From contig CAMLNE010000281.1 in the NCBI GenBank assembly GCA_946481265.1, positions 1-5,501 of the forward strand: DNA of 5,501 nt, given 5' to 3'. Numbering within the stretch: position 1 is the first letter of the stretch; each line of letters begins with the position of its first letter. The notes beneath the pieces were generated by a model. It was not told where the DNA came from. It was given only the letters and a program-made list of their open reading frames with translations, and did no database searches. The position numbers and the translations under genes were made by a program. The stretch is from an uncultured Panacagrimonas sp. (GTDB taxonomy: Bacteria; Pseudomonadota; Gammaproteobacteria; Nevskiales; Nevskiaceae). This document shows, in pieces, positions 5,325 to 5,501 of the stretch.

Positions 5325-5501
5325 GCGGCGGGGATCCGGTGAGTCGTGAAGTGGTGCCCTCGGCAGGAATCGACCACGCCCGCGCGGTTGGGGCGTGGCG
5401 CGGAGCGACAGCGACGCAACCTGCGAGGTTGCGTGCGGCGGGGGTTCGGTGAGTCGTGAAGTGGTGCCCTCGGCAGGAATCGACCACGCCCGCGCGGTTG
5501 G
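5325..5501 (+). repeat. 110-base direct tandem repeat, second unit cut by the window end
   Basis: Unit 1 is 5325-5434; unit 2 starts at 5435 and is cut at 5501. The 67 comparable bases differ at two positions (5334 and 5336), and the last 55 (5337-5391 versus 5447-5501) are identical. Unit 1 can form two perfect hairpins: CCACGCCC (5374-5381) with GGGCGTGG (5391-5398) around 9 bases, and ACGCAACCT (5414-5422) with AGGTTGCGT (5426-5434) around GCG. Between them is the block GGCGCGGAGCGACAGCG, also present in the diverged copy at 4459-4536. There is no convincing reading frame. The unit is too long and has too few copies here for a CRISPR repeat. It is most likely a structured intergenic repeat family, possibly a mobile or REP-like one. 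Confidence 0.85.
5352..5373 (-). other. tRNA 3'-end-like segment inside the tandem repeat unit
   Basis: On the minus strand this reads TCGATT, then CCTGC, then CGAGGGC, then A, then CCA. These have exactly the lengths of a tRNA 3' end: six of seven T-loop bases, a 5-base T-stem strand, a 7-base acceptor strand, the discriminator and CCA. The matching 5' T-stem strand GCAGG is not adjacent. The DNA before TCGATT belongs to the first hairpin, so this is not a functional tRNA. It recurs identically in unit 2 (5462-5483). A remnant or an attachment-site core is possible; chance is not excluded. Confidence 0.45.

Noticed and set aside
5352..5373. A functional tRNA gene on the minus strand
   Set aside because: Only the 3' end pattern is present; there is no adjacent 5' T-stem strand, anticodon arm, D arm or 5' acceptor strand.
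5325..5501. CRISPR array or integron attC sites
   Set aside because: The repeat is 67 bases or longer with only two units and no short unique spacers. The GGTTGGGGC and GCAAC words do not fit the GTTRRRY / RYYYAAC core sites of attC in the right arrangement.

Overview
The window is GC-rich and densely coded. It looks like chromosome from a gammaproteobacterium, most plausibly the Xanthomonadales/Lysobacterales. This rests on codon and base composition, the arginine succinyltransferase (AST) enzymes, and an M20 hydrolase next to astA, an arrangement I recall from that group. No 16S or other taxonomic marker is present, so the placement is an inference.

Layout. Bases 1-380 hold the 3' part of a plus-strand glutathione-peroxidase-family gene cut by the window edge. 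It converges, across a 79-base gap with a small hairpin, on a three-gene minus-strand cluster. In transcription order this is an M20 (carboxypeptidase-G2-like) hydrolase (4299-3085), arginine N-succinyltransferase astA (2978-1959) and N-succinylglutamate 5-semialdehyde dehydrogenase astD (1962-460). astA and astD overlap by ATGA. The cluster encodes the first and fourth steps of AST arginine catabolism. astB, astC and astE are not in the window and cannot lie directly downstream of astD. The M20 enzyme has an intact active site and a fold suited to N-acylglutamates, so it is a candidate for the final desuccinylation step normally done by AstE.

Upstream of the cluster lies a minus-strand gene (4915-4547) for a 122-residue protein with a signal peptide and no family I recognise.

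The non-coding DNA is the most unusual part. The gap 4300-4546 holds a roughly 10-base-periodic repeat (4336-4388) and a diverged copy (4459-4536) of a hairpin-forming element. The right end (5325-5501) holds the same element as a 110-base direct tandem repeat that runs off the window. Each tandem unit also carries, on the minus strand, a segment with the exact spacing of a tRNA 3' end: T-loop, T-stem strand, acceptor strand, discriminator and CCA. Bases 4916-5324 contain no gene I can support, only inverted repeats.
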